Shown here: one piece after another, positions 20,925 to 34,088 of the stretch
How the letters are laid out: the number at the start of each line of letters is the position of its first letter
Numbering within the stretch: position 1 is the first letter of the stretch
NCBI GenBank assembly: GCA_001465935.1
Contig: LNKV01000024.1
Span: 1-64,000, forward strand
Length of the DNA: 64,000 nt
Source of the DNA: Clarireedia homoeocarpa
Taxonomy: Eukaryota > Ascomycota > Leotiomycetes > Helotiales > Rutstroemiaceae
Direction of reading: 5' to 3'
Notes under the pieces: generated by a model
What the model saw: only the letters and a program-made list of their open reading frames with translations
Database searches by the model: none
What the model was told of the DNA's origin: nothing
Position numbers and translations under genes: made by a program

Positions 20925-23900
20925 GAATGGTATCTCAAACAACAGCTCCCTCTCGCTCTCGCTCTTCCCCAACCTCCCCCCCCCCGTTCCTACTCTATCT
21001 CAGTGCATGGTATATCGTATCTTGCTTCATACAGCTGCACTGCAACCTTGCGCAAAGACCAAGAAAAAGACCAAGAAAAGACGGCGTTCTTCTTCCCAGC
21101 CTATTTGCTCTAGTTCCTTGTCTTTCGACCGCTGCACATGCAGGTACGGCGGTATGTACTATGTAAGAGACTGGGAACCTTTGCAAGGACTGCCCTACAC
21201 AGCTTCTGTTTGTACTATGTACAAGTAAGTGCTTTGTACCGGTACATAGCATTCCAGCCTCAACGACTCCAGGCAGAAAATTATCAGAAATCCACTCCGG
21301 CGTTTCAAAGCCTCGTGTTTTTTAGTCTATAGGATGTGGTATTATTGACCAATCGTGATTGAATCCGGACCCGCAGCTACCAAGCATTTTCGACCAGGGA
21401 CCGAGAATTCCATGCCTTCTCTTCGAATTCTCCCCGAATTCTCCTTCGCTTCTCTGTTTCTCGAAGATCGGCTCTGTTTCTCCAAGATCTTCTCTGAGGT
21501 TACAACGTGTCTACGAAGTAGTTGTCTCGGAGGTTGCGAAGACTTCCTGCGCAGAGATACCATTCTCAGTGCGATTAGAAAACGAGTGAAATGCAGCCAA
21601 CTCTACTTGTAACATACGTATGAGGATATACATTGTGCATTGAAAGTGCTGAATTAAAGGAATATTCATCCTCGTGGTAAGCACGTACCTAGAGCACCGA
21701 GCGGAGGACAGGGAGTGTCCATACAGTCAAGCACACACAGACCCCAATGCAGTAATAAAGTAAATACAAACATCATAATAGAAGAAGAAGAAGAAGAAGA
21801 AAACAAAACAAAAACAAAAACAAAGGAGCTATAGTAGACACAAGAATATGTTTATGTTTGTATGTTTGAGGTTACCACTGTCGTTCATTGCATGTACTGT
21901 ACGGTACATTGAAAGTATAAGCATACCGTTTATCCGCGACCTTCTTTTCTCCTCGATTCTCTCCTTCTGCTCTGCTCGTGGGACAGTCTCGTAATCTCCT
22001 CTACCTCTACCCCTACCTCTATATCCATATGTATCGTCATATCGCCATATCATCATATCATCATATCATCATACAGGAGCGATATTGAATAATTGAGACC
22101 TCGGACTCTTACGAGAGCTTGAGTTCACCGCCACCAAACCAGAAAACCAAACAAACAGACCGCATACAAAACAAACAAGCCGGCGCGTTTCAATAAGAAG
22201 CAAAAAGTCTTGGAATCTCAAGGTTAGCCCGCGGCTCAATTCGTGGCGGGAGTCAATATTCCGGGGAAGGAAAGTCGAGATTCTTGAAGCCCAATTACCG
22301 GGTTGCTACTCGCTACTTGGCCGTTGGTCAAAGGCGACGGCATGCTCAGCTAGAGAAGCTCGAATCGTTCTCAGCAAATCAAGCGCACCGCCCTCGGCAT
22401 CACCACGTCAAAAGCAACGGCCGAAGAAAAGCAAAAATCTCACCTCACCCACGATAGAATCCTTCCCTCCCTTTCTCCGCGTCCCTTTCCGGCATCTGAT
22501 TGGTCAATTGCCAGCTGCCACACAATCTCCTCCTCCAGGTCCCCTCAGACTCGTGCTCCTATACCCTCCCCCGCACTCCCGTCTTACGTCTTACGCTCAC
22601 CTACGGATCTGCTTGCCTTGCTCCCTACATACGACGGTATCACTCTTCCCCTTCTTTTGGCTTTCATCCCGCGCACCATCAGCACGCCGTTGCCAAATTT
22701 AGGATTCGTTGAAATCAGCCAGGCCAGCCCGTCCAGCCAATCACGCATCCTCGCTCGTTCTGTACCTGCATTGGAGTGAGCGGACCACCATCGCCAGCAT
22801 TAGACGCGACTGAGAATTTCATCACTACCTGGATACCGGCAGCCTGTTTTGCTCTGCATCGACGCGTCGGGTCTTGGTCAGGGTTGGGAAGCAAAGTCAA
22901 CAATCACTTTTATATCAATTGCACGACCCCCTCCTCTCCTCTCCTCTCCTCGCCTTCTCCTCGCCTCTCCTCGCCTCACCTCCCCTCCAATTTCCTTTCT
23001 GACAATTCTCACTGTCCTCACGTATTCAGCCGAGTCGATTTATCTTTACAGTTCACGAATTCAATTCGCCCTCCTTACAGCATCTGGTCCTATCTACCCG
23101 CTCTCGCAACCAAGGAAACAGTGCCGGCACCGCACCGCACCGCGCCGCACGCAAATACCCGTACAAACCGACGCAAACGGTCCTAACGACCGACCGACCC
23201 ACCGTCCCACCGTGGAGACAGACAACATCGAACATCGAGATCGCAAGCTTCCGGATCGTGGTTCGGTTGATCCAGTACCAAGTATCGCCAGAGATTACTC
23301 TATCAAATTAATCAATCTACTAAGTACTTATACTTCGTACACCGACATCATCACCCCCACACAAGCGAAATTCCATGAAAACCACCCTTGGAGGAAATCG
23401 TTCTCGCGCACCCACCTGGAGACAGTCAGTGTATGTATGTATGAGTGTGTGCAGGCTTTTCGTCTCATTCTTACCAAAATCATTCTGCATCTCCGGGGAT
23501 CCACACAAGCTCCAGGCCCCGCTTTCATAAAAAATTCCCTCGCCCTACTTTGCTCTCACGCTCTGTGCCCACCAAGCATTAGACGAGACAAGACGAAACG
23601 AGACGAACCGGAAGCACACACCACCCCATGCCACCCCCCTACCACTCCCACTCCCAAAATTTCGGCTCATTCTAAGCATTTATTTGCCCTTCACATATAT
23701 TGTTCTCCCCTTGCCCTGCCCTACCCTCCCCTTGTCTCATCTGCTTTGATACACTTGCGCCTTGCGCCTTGTAATATACATTGTCCCGAGCCTTATATCT
23801 GGAATCATCCCCCCCCGACCACCTCTTTACAAGAAGTCTAGAAACGAAACCAAAATACAACACACCGCTTTCGCCTCGTCGCATCAGATATCGACCTTAT

Positions 23901-24467
23901 CGTTCGCTATCTCGCCTTCGAACAATCAGACCTAAGCACATGTCTTGTCGGTCTGGGTCAATCATCAGATAATTCGATACCACGTTTTCTATCTCTGCAT
24001 ATCCCACGAAATTATCGGATAACAGCCATCTCGCGTCGTGTGCAAGGACGCGATCGAAGTGGCGCTCACGCAAGCAAGCAAGACGTGGTGCAGCTTCGCT
24101 ACGATCAATCTTCAGTCTTGAGACAGGTACACAGCATACTGTCTACCGTCTCACCACTACCACGCGTACGACCTGACCGAAAACCCGGGTGAGCAGCTTG
24201 TATCGTGAAACGGAGCTCTTTAATTCCGAGAAACGCACAAAAGTCACTCTTGTGTGGCGAGGAAACCCGAGGAAGAGAGACTTGTGAGAGGCATTCTCTG
24301 TCCTTCTCTTGTCATTCGTTTTATCTGCAGGTCTTCTGCAAAGCGGCATCTGACCTTACCTTCCTTTCTCGAAGGATTTTATATCCACTTCCACCACAAC
24401 CCCATTCGTCTTACCCCATATGCCATCGCCATAGGAGTATCAAGGTTCTTGCTCATCACTCGACATC

Positions 24468-25922
24468 ATGGCGGCTTCAAAAGCTTTGCCCCTGAGTTTG
24501 GGCTTTCTGGCACTTGCCAGTGAGACGGTGATGCTCATCTTCGACATCATTTTGTCCACAACCACATCAAAGCATCACCCACTGAGTAATGCCAGCGTAT
24601 CTTCACATGTTGCATGTGCACTTAGCTTTGTCACGGTAGCATTCCTGTTACTACTGGTAATCAGGCAAATTCGGTACCAAAACCACATTCAAGACAGTGG
24701 AATGGGAATACTGCAAATATATCTCTTTGCTGGGTTTACTTCCATCTTCACCCTTCTTTCAGCAGTAGCGACGGCCATTTCGCTAGTGTTGATGAGAAGA
24801 GATTTCTCTCTTCTACCATCAAAAGTCATCTCTACAGATGCGCCTCGCTTCACCATAGGAGCTTTCGTTGTTTGGGGGATCTCGTTGGCGTCGCAGGTTG
24901 TATTCCTTATCTCCATCGTGCTCATTCAAAGGAAAGACTTCCACCAACAGATACAGCCATACGTTACAGAGTCCGAAGGGCAAACCTCGTCCGAGATGCA
25001 GGAACAAACACGAGCAGAAAAGAAATTCATGGATGAAGAATATGGATATTCCAGAAATGGCTCTATGGAGTCCAAGAACAAAATGTCGTTTAGCGGATGG
25101 TCTAGAGCGAATACTTTGGGTTCCGTTCGATCATCGCTTTCTAACGTCGTACGACCCACGAGTTCGAAGACACGATTGGTTTATTCATCCAGTCAACGTA
25201 ATAAGGACTGCAGACCTCAGTCCATCGACTCAAAGTTTTGTGAAACGATTGTGTCGATTGAGGATAATTTCGATTCGTGGAATACCTCGGAAGTAGATGC
25301 GCAATCCCGTGAAGTGATAGAATCGGCCTCGCCCGTTCTATCAAGATTTCTCGAGACAATCCCAGCGAGTCCAACTGGCAGTAGAAGTCCAAGCCGAGCA
25401 GGCACTTTGGATCTCTCAGAGCTCGAGCTTCCAACGCGACCACGAAGCCCAAGCCGAAGCTACAGTCCCGCAAACAGCATTCGAAGTGTAAGGACATTCA
25501 CTCAGCCAAGGATAACGAACTTCGAAAACGAAAGTGAAGCTCACATCCATCCTTTATTTCGATCCGATTCACCTAGTCCTGCACCAGCAGTAACTCCCGG
25601 CACGATTGTTACCGCAGCTCCGGGAGCAGGAACAATATTATCGGATGTGCGCAGTATTCGCTCCATGAGCAGACTAAGAAGCGAAAGCTTGACCTCGATC
25701 CCGCGCCCACAGAGTCCAAGTCTCGAAAGCCTTCGACGCGCGATCGCAGAGGAGCAGCGGGAGGCAGTCCAAACTATGGAGCCAGAACGCAGTCTTACTC
25801 CGCCTATCCCGGAGTGGGTCATGGGGGCAGGACCCAGATTGAGCATATCTGAATATAATAAAAAGAAGGCGAAATCAACTGGCAAGGCCGGAGAAAGAGC
25901 TGGAGAGTCGATGGATTGTTGA
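24468..25922 (+). CDS. Four-helix fungal membrane protein with Ser-rich tail
   Basis: An uninterrupted 484-residue frame beginning MAASKALPLSLGFLALASET. Four hydrophobic segments lie at about residues 7-29, 47-66, 82-108 and 131-152. They are followed by a long hydrophilic tail rich in Ser, Pro and Arg, with repeated SPSR/SPSRS phosphosite-like motifs around residues 300-335. The charge pattern (IRQIRYQNH after helix 2, VLIQRKDF after helix 4) places the tail in the cytoplasm. I recognise no family; the layout resembles conserved hypothetical membrane proteins of filamentous ascomycetes. The upstream 1.5-2 kb is CT-rich and may contain a long leader with introns. Confidence 0.8.
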   Translation: MAASKALPLSLGFLALASETVMLIFDIILSTTTSKHHPLSNASVSSHVACALSFVTVAFLLLLVIRQIRYQNHIQDSGMGILQIYLFAGFTSIFTLLSAVATAISLVLMRRDFSLLPSKVISTDAPRFTIGAFVVWGISLASQVVFLISIVLIQRKDFHQQIQPYVTESEGQTSSEMQEQTRAEKKFMDEEYGYSRNGSMESKNKMSFSGWSRANTLGSVRSSLSNVVRPTSSKTRLVYSSSQRNKDCRPQSIDSKFCETIVSIEDNFDSWNTSEVDAQSREVIESASPVLSRFLETIPASPTGSRSPSRAGTLDLSELELPTRPRSPSRSYSPANSIRSVRTFTQPRITNFENESEAHIHPLFRSDSPSPAPAVTPGTIVTAAPGAGTILSDVRSIRSMSRLRSESLTSIPRPQSPSLESLRRAIAEEQREAVQTMEPERSLTPPIPEWVMGAGPRLSISEYNKKKAKSTGKAGERAGESMDC

Positions 25923-26650
25923 GAAGTGGATGATGGGTGTACGGAGGGAGGGCGTGGTATTCAATAATGTTTTATGAGATAAAAAGGGAATATTTAGATG
26001 GAGGGGTTGGATTGGATAAATAGAAAAGGGACAACTGGCTAGACGCCGACGAATTTCCCTTGGCTCACTCGAATTTTGAAGCATGACATGGGATGGAACG
26101 ACAGATACCATTGATATTAGCGCGGCGTTAGTTATGAACATTAGATATACTTTGAATATTAACGATTGTATCATGAGTCTTTCAATTGGATATTTTTAGT
26201 CTTGAGTGATGATTGTATTGTGGTGGAGTTGTGATTTGCGTATGTTGTATTGCTTATCTGTGGAGAGTAACTTGACTACTTTGTAATGATCTAGGTTCTG
26301 CCGCCGTAAGGGACCTACCTCGATGGTGTGGTGTGGTGGATTGAATTGAATGGCGTACACTTGTCTGCGTACCATGGTAGCCTGGCGGCTTTTACGATAA
26401 AAACGCCACGACATGGTCCGTGCTACTGAAAGAGTAAGGTTGCTGTTAGCTCCGAAAATGATGTTGTTACTCCTCCACCAGTTTCTTTTAACAAGTTCTT
26501 TCTATCAAGAACAAGAGGACGACCACACAAATTCCCAAGAACCTCCTTTTCCTTGAACCCCAAAGGAAGAATAATACGCTTCCTCAAAAAACAACCTCCA
26601 GCATCATTTGCAGCTATTTTTTATCGTCTTCGCACGCTTAACCCGTCACC
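25923..26650. other. Intergenic before rad23
   Basis: About 730 bp. No gene is seen; it must hold the 3' UTR of the membrane-protein gene and the rad23 promoter. Confidence 0.4.
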
Positions 26651-28228
26651 ATGAAGCTGACTTTCAAGGTATGCTATTGCTTGCCTCCCCGCCATCACAA
26701 GCTTGAGATTATTTCGCATCCTGATTTTTCTTTCTGGCGTTTAGGACTTGAAGCAACAGAAGTTCGTCATTGATGCCGAACCTACTGAACTGGTACGATG
26801 CCCTTCTACTACAACCTCGACTTGCATTTACCCCGCCGATGCCACCCGTTCTTGCCATTCATCTGTTTCGAACAGCCAACTAACATATATGGAATAGATC
26901 TCGGATGTGAAGGAGAAGATCTCAAAGGAGAAAGGATGGGAGGCATCGCAGCAGAAGTTGATTTATTCCGGTATGCTTGGATCTTCGGTGGCGCATGGTT
27001 TCTAGCTGGTTGGAGGTTGTTGGCGCAAATCCAACTAACTATCCATTTAGGCAAGATTCTACAAGATAGCAACACAGTCGAGTCATACAAAATCGAGGAG
27101 AAGGGTTTCATCGTCTGCATGGTCTCAAAGGTATGTTTGATGCGTCATGTCGCAATAAGGTTGAGCATCTAATGTGTTTATTGTGATAGCCCAAGGCTGC
27201 ACCAGCTGCATCTTCGTCTGCGCCAAAAGCTCCATCTACCCCAGCCCCAGCGACTGCAGCTACGCCTGCACCTCCTGCTGCCCCAGCACAATCGTCGAGT
27301 TCAGCTCCAAGCGCTGTTCCTGCTACCCCTTCGCCCGCCGGTACCTCTGCCCCACCGGCTATTCCTGCTACTCCTTCCAATGAGCATGGTTCGACTGGTC
27401 TTACAATGGGAGCTGAGCGAGCTGCACAAATCGCTCAGATGGAGAGTATGGGTTTCGAAAGATCGCAAATCGATTTGGCCATGCGTGCTGCCTTCTACAA
27501 CTCGGAGCGTGCTATTGAATATCTTTTGAATGTAGGTTGCTTCATATCTCGACAACAGCAAGCAATTACTGATATTTTTCTAGGGTATTCCAGAAAACCT
27601 TCTCCAAGAACAACGACAACCAGCACCTGCTGCAGGAGCAGACTTAGGGTCATCTCCGGCTGCCGGTACTGGTGGTGAGGACGAACCAGTCAATCTTTTC
27701 GAGGCTGCTGCGACTGCTGGTGGCCGCGGTGGATCGGGTCGTGGAGCGGGGGCAGCAAATATTTTGGGTGGCGCAGGTGCTGGAGCTGGTGGTCAAGGTG
27801 CAGGACTTGGAAACCTCGATTTTCTGCGAAACAACCCTCAATTCCAGCAATTACGACAAGTTGTTCAGCAACAACCTCAAATGCTCGAGCCTATTCTTCA
27901 GCAAGTTGGAGCTGGAAATCCACAGCTGGCAACTTTGATCAGCCAACACCAGGACCAATTTTTGCAGCTCTTGAGCGAAAACGCCGATGACGATGCGCCT
28001 CTTCCTCCAGGAGCACAGGCGATTGAGGTTACAGAAGCAGAGCGTGAGGCTATCGAAAGAGTAAGTTCTGGTGAATGAATGGCGCATTTTTTTAAGTTAT
28101 CTAACATCTTCTAGTTATGTCGTCTTGGCTTCAACAGAGAAGCAGCAATCCAAGCCTACTTTGCTTGTGACAAGAACGAAGAATTGGCGGCCAATTTTCT
28201 TTTCGAGCAACCTGAGGATGAGGAATAG
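26651..28228 (+). CDS. rad23: RAD23 UV-excision repair / proteasome shuttle protein
   Basis: Seven exons: 26651-26668, 26745-26792, 26898-26970, 27051-27130, 27190-27531, 27584-28060, 28115-28228, giving 383 residues. The N-terminal ubiquitin-like domain (residues 1-76, MKLTFKDLKQQKF ... KGFIVCMVSK) is followed by an Ala/Pro-rich linker. Next comes UBA1 (about 147-187, IAQMESMGFERSQIDLAMRA), a Gly-rich linker, the XPC-binding domain (about 260-318, FLRNNPQFQQLRQVVQQQPQ) and UBA2 at the C-terminus (LCRLGFNREAAIQAYFACDK ... FEQPEDEE). This domain order is diagnostic. Known role: carries ubiquitylated cargo to the proteasome and stabilises Rad4/XPC at DNA lesions, in nucleus and cytosol. The clustering of four small introns in the ubiquitin-like part is usual for fungi. 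Confidence 0.96.
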
Positions 28229-29547
28229 ACTTCAAACCTTTTTTCTGCATTCTCATAACTATCTACAAAGCTTGTTTTCCTAGTTCTGTTTTGAGCGAAA
28301 TAGCGAGTTCCCGGCCATATAAGGTAATACCTGGGTAAATGGGGAGAAAGGCAGGAATGGAGGGGAGAAAAGCAATGGCAGGCACGTAGCGCGGTCGTCT
28401 ACGAAGGTCGGGAAAACTCGTCGTACACTCGTTGCATGCATCGCATACACCGTAGCAAAATCAATCCTGGTTTTTCCAACCCATTTTCCTTATATAGAGG
28501 CAGCAGGAGAAATCCGAATACGAAAAACAAAGTTCTCCCTAACATGGAATCTACACCTACTGCTATATCGCTCATGCGGAATCGCTGTTTGGTGAAGATG
28601 TGTTGCCTGGCAGTTGGGTACCGATGGATTATGTACTATGATGACCACGGAATCGGAATTATTTTTGCATTTCCCATTCACAAATGACATGATAGTCCTT
28701 TTGTTAGAATATCCCCTATTCACTCATTACACGTAATCGTTTTCCACTTAGGGCTGAAGTCGAGAAATGCCTTATGTTGTAGCCAGCATGAATGCAGAAT
28801 CGTAGCTAATGCATAGATGGCGACATGTAGCTGCAAGCAAGATACCCATCCATCCGTCAATCTGTCAATCAGTCAGTCAGTCAGTCAGTCAGTCAGTCAG
28901 TCAGTCAGTCAGTCAGTCAGTCAATCAATCAATCAATCAATCAACGAATCAATGAATCACTCCCAACATATACAAACATATAAACGCTCTTCTCCCTTTG
29001 GATGGAATTGCTCACAACAGCTTCCAAGCGCCTTGCCGCGTAGATCTCATCCAGGCGGCTTCATGTTGGTAATCCTTTTGAAGTCTGAGGGAGGTCGTGT
29101 ACCCACATTATTTAGCTCGACGAACTACGGTAGCCCATTTTTCTGGACCAATCATAATCCTGGAAGTAGCTCGGGAACAATTAATTCTGTGTTATTGTCG
29201 CATTGAAATGCAGTTTTTTAGCAACCAAGAGAAACCTTGATCCATAATTATTCCAATTCGACCTTATTGTTGGCATTTCTTTTTTCTTCCCGTTTTGGAG
29301 TATTATTGCCTTTTCGCACGTCAATTATCTGAATCGTCGTTGATGATTTTATTATCGCGATCTTGATTGATTCATTTTTTGGCTTGATGGCGGGATAAAT
29401 TACATGACGGTTTATATGTTTCTTCAATGACGAGTTGGGAATTAGGAGTTTGAATAGTTTTGCGGTTCCCCCGACTTCCTACTTTCCATTACTTCGTCCA
29501 CATCCCCCTCGCCTCCCCCCCCAAATCCCTCTAAATATCCAGCAAAC
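28229..29547. other. Intergenic, 1.3 kb
   Basis: No gene is supported. It contains the microsatellite at 28861-28945; the rest is AT-rich towards the next gene. Confidence 0.4.
28861..28945 (+). repeat. (CAGT)n/(CAAT)n microsatellite
   Basis: An unbroken run of CAGT units followed by CAAT units, about 85 bp in total. Confidence 0.9.
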
Positions 29548-32216
29548 ATGGAGCCTCCAACATATTCCACGCGCTCCAAGCGTAAATCAGATGAACTGGA
29601 AGCCATTTCCCCTCCTCCGCCCAAAAAATCTCGCATCTCCGTCTCGCCGCCATTGTCCTCGCCCTCGTCAGCTGACGCCGCCCAAGTCCCCCCAAGTCCC
29701 CTGGAGTCCGAACCACCGCACGACTTTGAACCGCCCGCCTCTCGCGGCGGTTTCCGCGGGCGTGGTCGTGGTCGTGGTCGTACTCGTGGTCGCGTGGGTC
29801 GCATGGGTCGGGTCCCGGTCTCGAAACACGAGACGACGACGTCGACAACGTCGACGACGCTGCCTGCTGTTCCAGGGAAGACTTCTACCCGCGGCCGCGG
29901 CGGCCATCGTGTGAAGAAGTCGAGTAATGCCAGGATTCAGAGTTTGTATCATCGTAAGCAATTGCTGCGCACGCAGTATAAACAGGTGGCGTTGCTGCAG
30001 CGGGCGGCGCTGGAGTCGTTGGCGGAGAAGTCGCTGTTGGCTGTGCAGGAGGATCCGAAGTTTCACGAGGGGTTGCCGGAGTTTGGGATTGTGGTCGAGG
30101 CGTTGGCGAAGAGGTTCAAGGAGAGAAAGGGTCTGTTGGAGAGGCAGTATGAGGTGCAGAAGAGATATTTGGAACGGCAGAGGGTGCTGAATGAGGAGTA
30201 TACTAGGGGTGTTTATGAGGTATGGGTAGATTTTATTTTTCATTTTTTTTTTCTTTCGTTTATCTCTTTCCTATCTTGTTTTCTTCCTTTTCTTTCTTAT
30301 CTGTAGTGAATATGAGTTTTACTGACACCTTGGTAGACTAGAGTGAAAGCTATCCAGGAAAAGTATGATTTAAGACTCAAACAGAGAGCTATTGACGAAC
30401 ATACTCAAATGGAGATGCGGACAGGTGCTGATAGCCCGTCTTTACATGACGTAAGTGACACCGCTTTCACCCACGTTTGTTTGATCGGTATTTAACATTT
30501 TTACAGAATGACAAGTCTCATGTAAGGAGAATTCAAGATGAGCCCTTTATCCATCCAGCGGATGCGTGGCTGCAGGGTGGTCGTGAAGCTCATATTGCTG
30601 CGGCGCTTGAAAAAGAGCAGAGTAAAAAACGTGGTGGTCGTGGCAAGAGAGCCGCAGCAAAGCCTGTTTCACCATCGAAACCCCAAAATTCAGACGAGGC
30701 GGAAGTTGCACCCAAGAAAACTTCGCTCTATCAACCAGCTACTTCACTATCCGTAGCTACGACTGTGGATGGCGATTCGGCTGCTCCAACTCCGGCTGAA
30801 TTATCGGAACAGGATGATGCGGATGACTTTGTTACTGATAAATTTGGTGTTCATATACCGAATAAAGCAAGACCGAGAAATGGTGATCCGCCAAATAATC
30901 GAATTGTGGTTGAGCCTCCATTTAAGTTCGACGAAGATGAGATTGGCATTCGTCATCATCATTATAAAAAGTACAACAAGAATGATATACCTACTTATAT
31001 CGGGATGGATCCTTCACCAAATCCTACCAACTTTCATTATGATCCTTGGGTTCGCAATCATCACTCTACCAACAATCGAGCTGAGGATCTCGATGAGTCG
31101 ATCGTGGAGACATACAAGTTGCATCCTACTTTGGGTTTACCTGTTAAAGGTTCAATTAACCCGACGGTTAAGGAGCGCACTGATTGGAGCAAGCCTATGG
31201 CGGAGACTAAACCCATTGTTTTTGTGGTCGAGACAAATGATCCGGAAGAATTCAAGCCGCGATTTGACACTTCTCGATCTGCATGGATGGAACATACTGA
31301 GAGAGCTTTTGAGGATTTGGGAGATCAACTCAAAATGGCGGAATCGCTGGAAGCAATTGGTGCTCGTGATCCCATTCTTCGTCCAGTAGAAGAGAATGTG
31401 ATTCCAGAGTTCGAAGGCAAGATCAGCGATGCCTTACTCCAAGCTGTATTTGGGCCTCCCATTCCGGCACCTCAACCAACCGTGCCCACCTCCACTCCAA
31501 TTCTCCCACTACCGCGTCCTACAGCCACACCAGCGCCCCGAACACAAGGCTATGATCCCGTCCGCGACACCGGTTATTCACCACACATCCGTCGTTCCCC
31601 CATCAAACCCCCCCGCGACCTCGGAAATCTCGGCGTCCTCGCCGATACCGCTGAAACCTTCTTCGGCTCAAGACCTCCTCGCGGCCCTCCTCCTCCTATT
31701 CATCAGCCCCCTGCTATTCCTCCTCCTCGTCCCATCCAAATGCAATTCTCTCCCTTCCCGCAACCGGATTTTTATCGCCAACCGCCTCCTCCTCCTTCTC
31801 CGTTCGCGGCTCCTCTTCCGCCACCACAGCAGCAGCATATGACTCTACCTCCGTTCCCGATGGTTTCGCATCCTCCTTTGCTTCAGCAGCAGCAGCAGCA
31901 AACGCAGTTTTTACCATATATGGGGCCGCCGCAGATGCATGCTGGGGGACAGCAGCACAACCAGCAGAGGTATAAGGAAATTTTGCCGGCGCCGTTGCCG
32001 CCTAGTAGGAGGACGCCGCAGTTGCAGTTATCAGGTTGGAGTGGGTTTTTGGGTGGCCCGGGTGGAGGTGCGGGTGCAGGTGTGAATGGGGTTGGCGGTG
32101 CGAATGGAAATGGGAGTGTGAATGGGGGTGGAGGTGGTGGTACGGCGGGCATGGGGACGGGGTTTGGCGGGAAAGGAGGGCAGAGTGGACAGGGTGGGCA
32201 GGGGAGGAGTGGGTGA
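29548..32216 (+). CDS. RG-rich, coiled-coil, Pro-rich nuclear-type protein
   Basis: Three exons: 29548-30219, 30337-30450, 30507-32216, giving 831 residues. The N-terminus has a nuclear-signal-like SKRKSDE and KKSR, then an Arg/Gly run GGFRGRGRGRGRTRGRVGR (about residues 72-90). Residues about 130-260 are a charged helical region (YKQVALLQRAALESLAEKSL) likely to form a coiled coil across the two introns. The middle has a conserved-looking acidic and aromatic patch (TYIGMDPSPNPTNFHYDPW). The last third is Pro/Gln-rich, then almost pure Gly/Asn, ending GGQGRSG. I do not recognise the family; a chromatin- or RNA-associated scaffold is a guess from composition alone. Splicing is supported by clean GT..AG borders and kept frame. 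Confidence 0.8.
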
Positions 32217-32512
32217 TTTAGAGGTTTATATTTGGAGTGGAGTGGAGTGAGAGGGGGGGGGAAGACGGGGATGGAGAGATGTTGTGGTTCTGGATGATAT
32301 GGCAGGTTAATTAGTAGTTTGGGTTTTACTTTGCTATGAGGCGTTGGTGAATGGAGTGGGATGTGACAGCGAGGCTTACTTATTCAGCATCGCATTCCGC
32401 AATCGGGTTAGATTACAATGAGATTACATTCGGTGGTTTTAGTAATTAGCATTCGAATATTGAATAGCGCATCATATCGTATCGTATCAAGGATGCTGGG
32501 GCGTGAGGACAG

Positions 32513-32590
32513 AGGAGGGGAGGGGAGGGAAGAGGAGGGGAGGGGAGGGAAGAGGAGAGGAGGGGAGGGAAGAGGAGAGGAGAGGAGATA
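32513..32590 (+). repeat. GA-rich minisatellite (about 20-bp unit)
   Basis: GAGGGGAGGGGAGGGAAGAG-like units occur about four times with small changes; this is a purine-only strand. Confidence 0.8.
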
Positions 32591-33444
32591 AGAGGGAGTC
32601 AAAGAAAGAGCGAAGAAAGCTGAAATTGATTTATTGACTTCTACTCGTGCTGGTGCTCGTGCTCGTGCTCGTCTATTTCTCTCTACTAGCCAGACCTTCA
32701 TATATACACACACAGACAGACACATATATATATATATATATATACTCATCGAACACAAAAAAATAATAACTACTCACGCTCTGCTAACTTAACTTATGCT
32801 GACTAGAAACTTATAAGAAAGTCGATAATTTATTACGAATAATTTATTTCTCTCTCTTTTTTTTCTTTTTTTTTTTTTCTTTTTTTTTTTTTTTAACTTG
32901 GAAAGTCAGTCTGTCATGAATAGATGAATGGATGGATGGAAGTAGAGCTGTGATGATATGATATGATATTTGTACGAAGTTATTCCATTGTGAAGTTCAA
33001 TTCTAAAGTGTGCTGAGCTGGTCTGGTTTAGGAGCTTGTTTTCTTGGGGGGGGATTTCATGTCGCTTTTCTTTGTAAAGTCTGACTACTGACTTGATTGG
33101 TTGGTTTGTTGTTTTGGATTTAGGTGTTGTTATATATACAGTGTATGTATGTATGTATGTATGTATGTATACTTTCCTTCGACGTTTGCGTGGATGTGGA
33201 GAGGTTTAGGTAGATGGATGGATGGATAGATTCTGCTTTTTAGAGTTGGAGTTGGATTATTATCTACTGTAACTATCGTATACTAGTTAGATGAAGTATT
33301 TTCTCTTCGACTTGGAGAGTAGAGGAGAATAGTAATGATTAGGTTAGATAAATGTATAGTTAGTTAGTTACATCAAGTTGAGTTGTTACATTGGGATTTC
33401 ATCTATTCCTACAGTAACTTCAACTACTCGCTCAGTTAGTCCCT

Positions 33445-33520
33445 GCATGTATGTATGTATGTATGTATGTATGTATGTATGTATGTATGTATGTATGTAT
33501 GTATATATGTATGTATGTAT
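33445..33520 (+). repeat. (ATGT)n microsatellite
   Basis: About 76 bp of ATGT with one ATAT interruption near 33503. A shorter run of the same unit lies at about 33143-33170. Confidence 0.9.
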
Positions 33521-34088
33521 AGCTCTCTCTGGTCGTTTGGCTAGATAGTTCCTGCTTGTTCTGTCCGAGTCATCATGCATTATTACATTTGTAGTTGTAA
33601 AAAATTCTCTCTTGGAAATCCGTCCGTCTATCCATTTAACTTACTGTAACTAACTTATGAATCATAATCATCTTCAAAGCTCAGACCAACCTCACCTCAC
33701 CTCATATCTCATCAACCAATCAAATCATACCTGCACGCTAATTTCTAATTGTGAGTGAAGATGAGTCGAAAGACGCTAAGGTGAAGGGGAGTCATTGTTT
33801 TTTCTTCCGCAGGGGCGTGGGGCTCGATTTTGCCGCTGCGTAACTTACTACTGTATACGAAGTGGGGAAGAAAAGGAAGACTCGCTTTCTTTATATTTTT
33901 TGAGGCTGCTCTGCTACTGCTGCTGTTGCTGCTTATTGTTGATTTGATTTGCTTTGATTGAATTTTTTTTTTCAACAACAGATAAGAAATCGGAAACGGA
34001 ACGCAAGGGACGACGTGGAAACGGACAAACAGACAGCAAGAAAGATAGGAAAGGAAGTAGAAAAGATTGAAAGGAAAGGACAGGAAAG

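Larger units (their letters stand above)
17381..24467. other. 7-kb gene-poor, repeat-rich stretch and CT-rich leader
   Basis: No convincing gene. Open frames here (for example 18963-19571 minus and 22849-23841 plus) are low-complexity and lack domain logic. The part 17.4-21.3 kb is studded with short tandem repeats, listed separately. From about 22.4 to 24.4 kb the plus strand is strongly CT-rich, as fungal promoters and 5' leaders are, which suits a long leader of the gene at 24468. Confidence 0.5.
32217..34088. other. Intergenic, 1.9 kb, microsatellite-rich
   Basis: No gene is supported. It holds the GA-rich minisatellite at 32513-32590, an AT dinucleotide run near 32725, T-rich runs near 32853-32893 and the GTAT arrays near 33143-33170 and 33445-33520. 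Confidence 0.5.

Noticed and set aside
22849..23841. 330-codon open frame on the plus strand
   Set aside because: Composition is that of a CT-rich fungal leader (Ser/Pro/Leu/Thr/Arg mix); no domain, no hydrophobic core pattern, and overlapping frames are equally open.
28861..28945. CRISPR-like repetitive tract
   Set aside because: It is a simple tetranucleotide microsatellite with no spacers; CRISPR arrays are not expected in a fungal nucleus.
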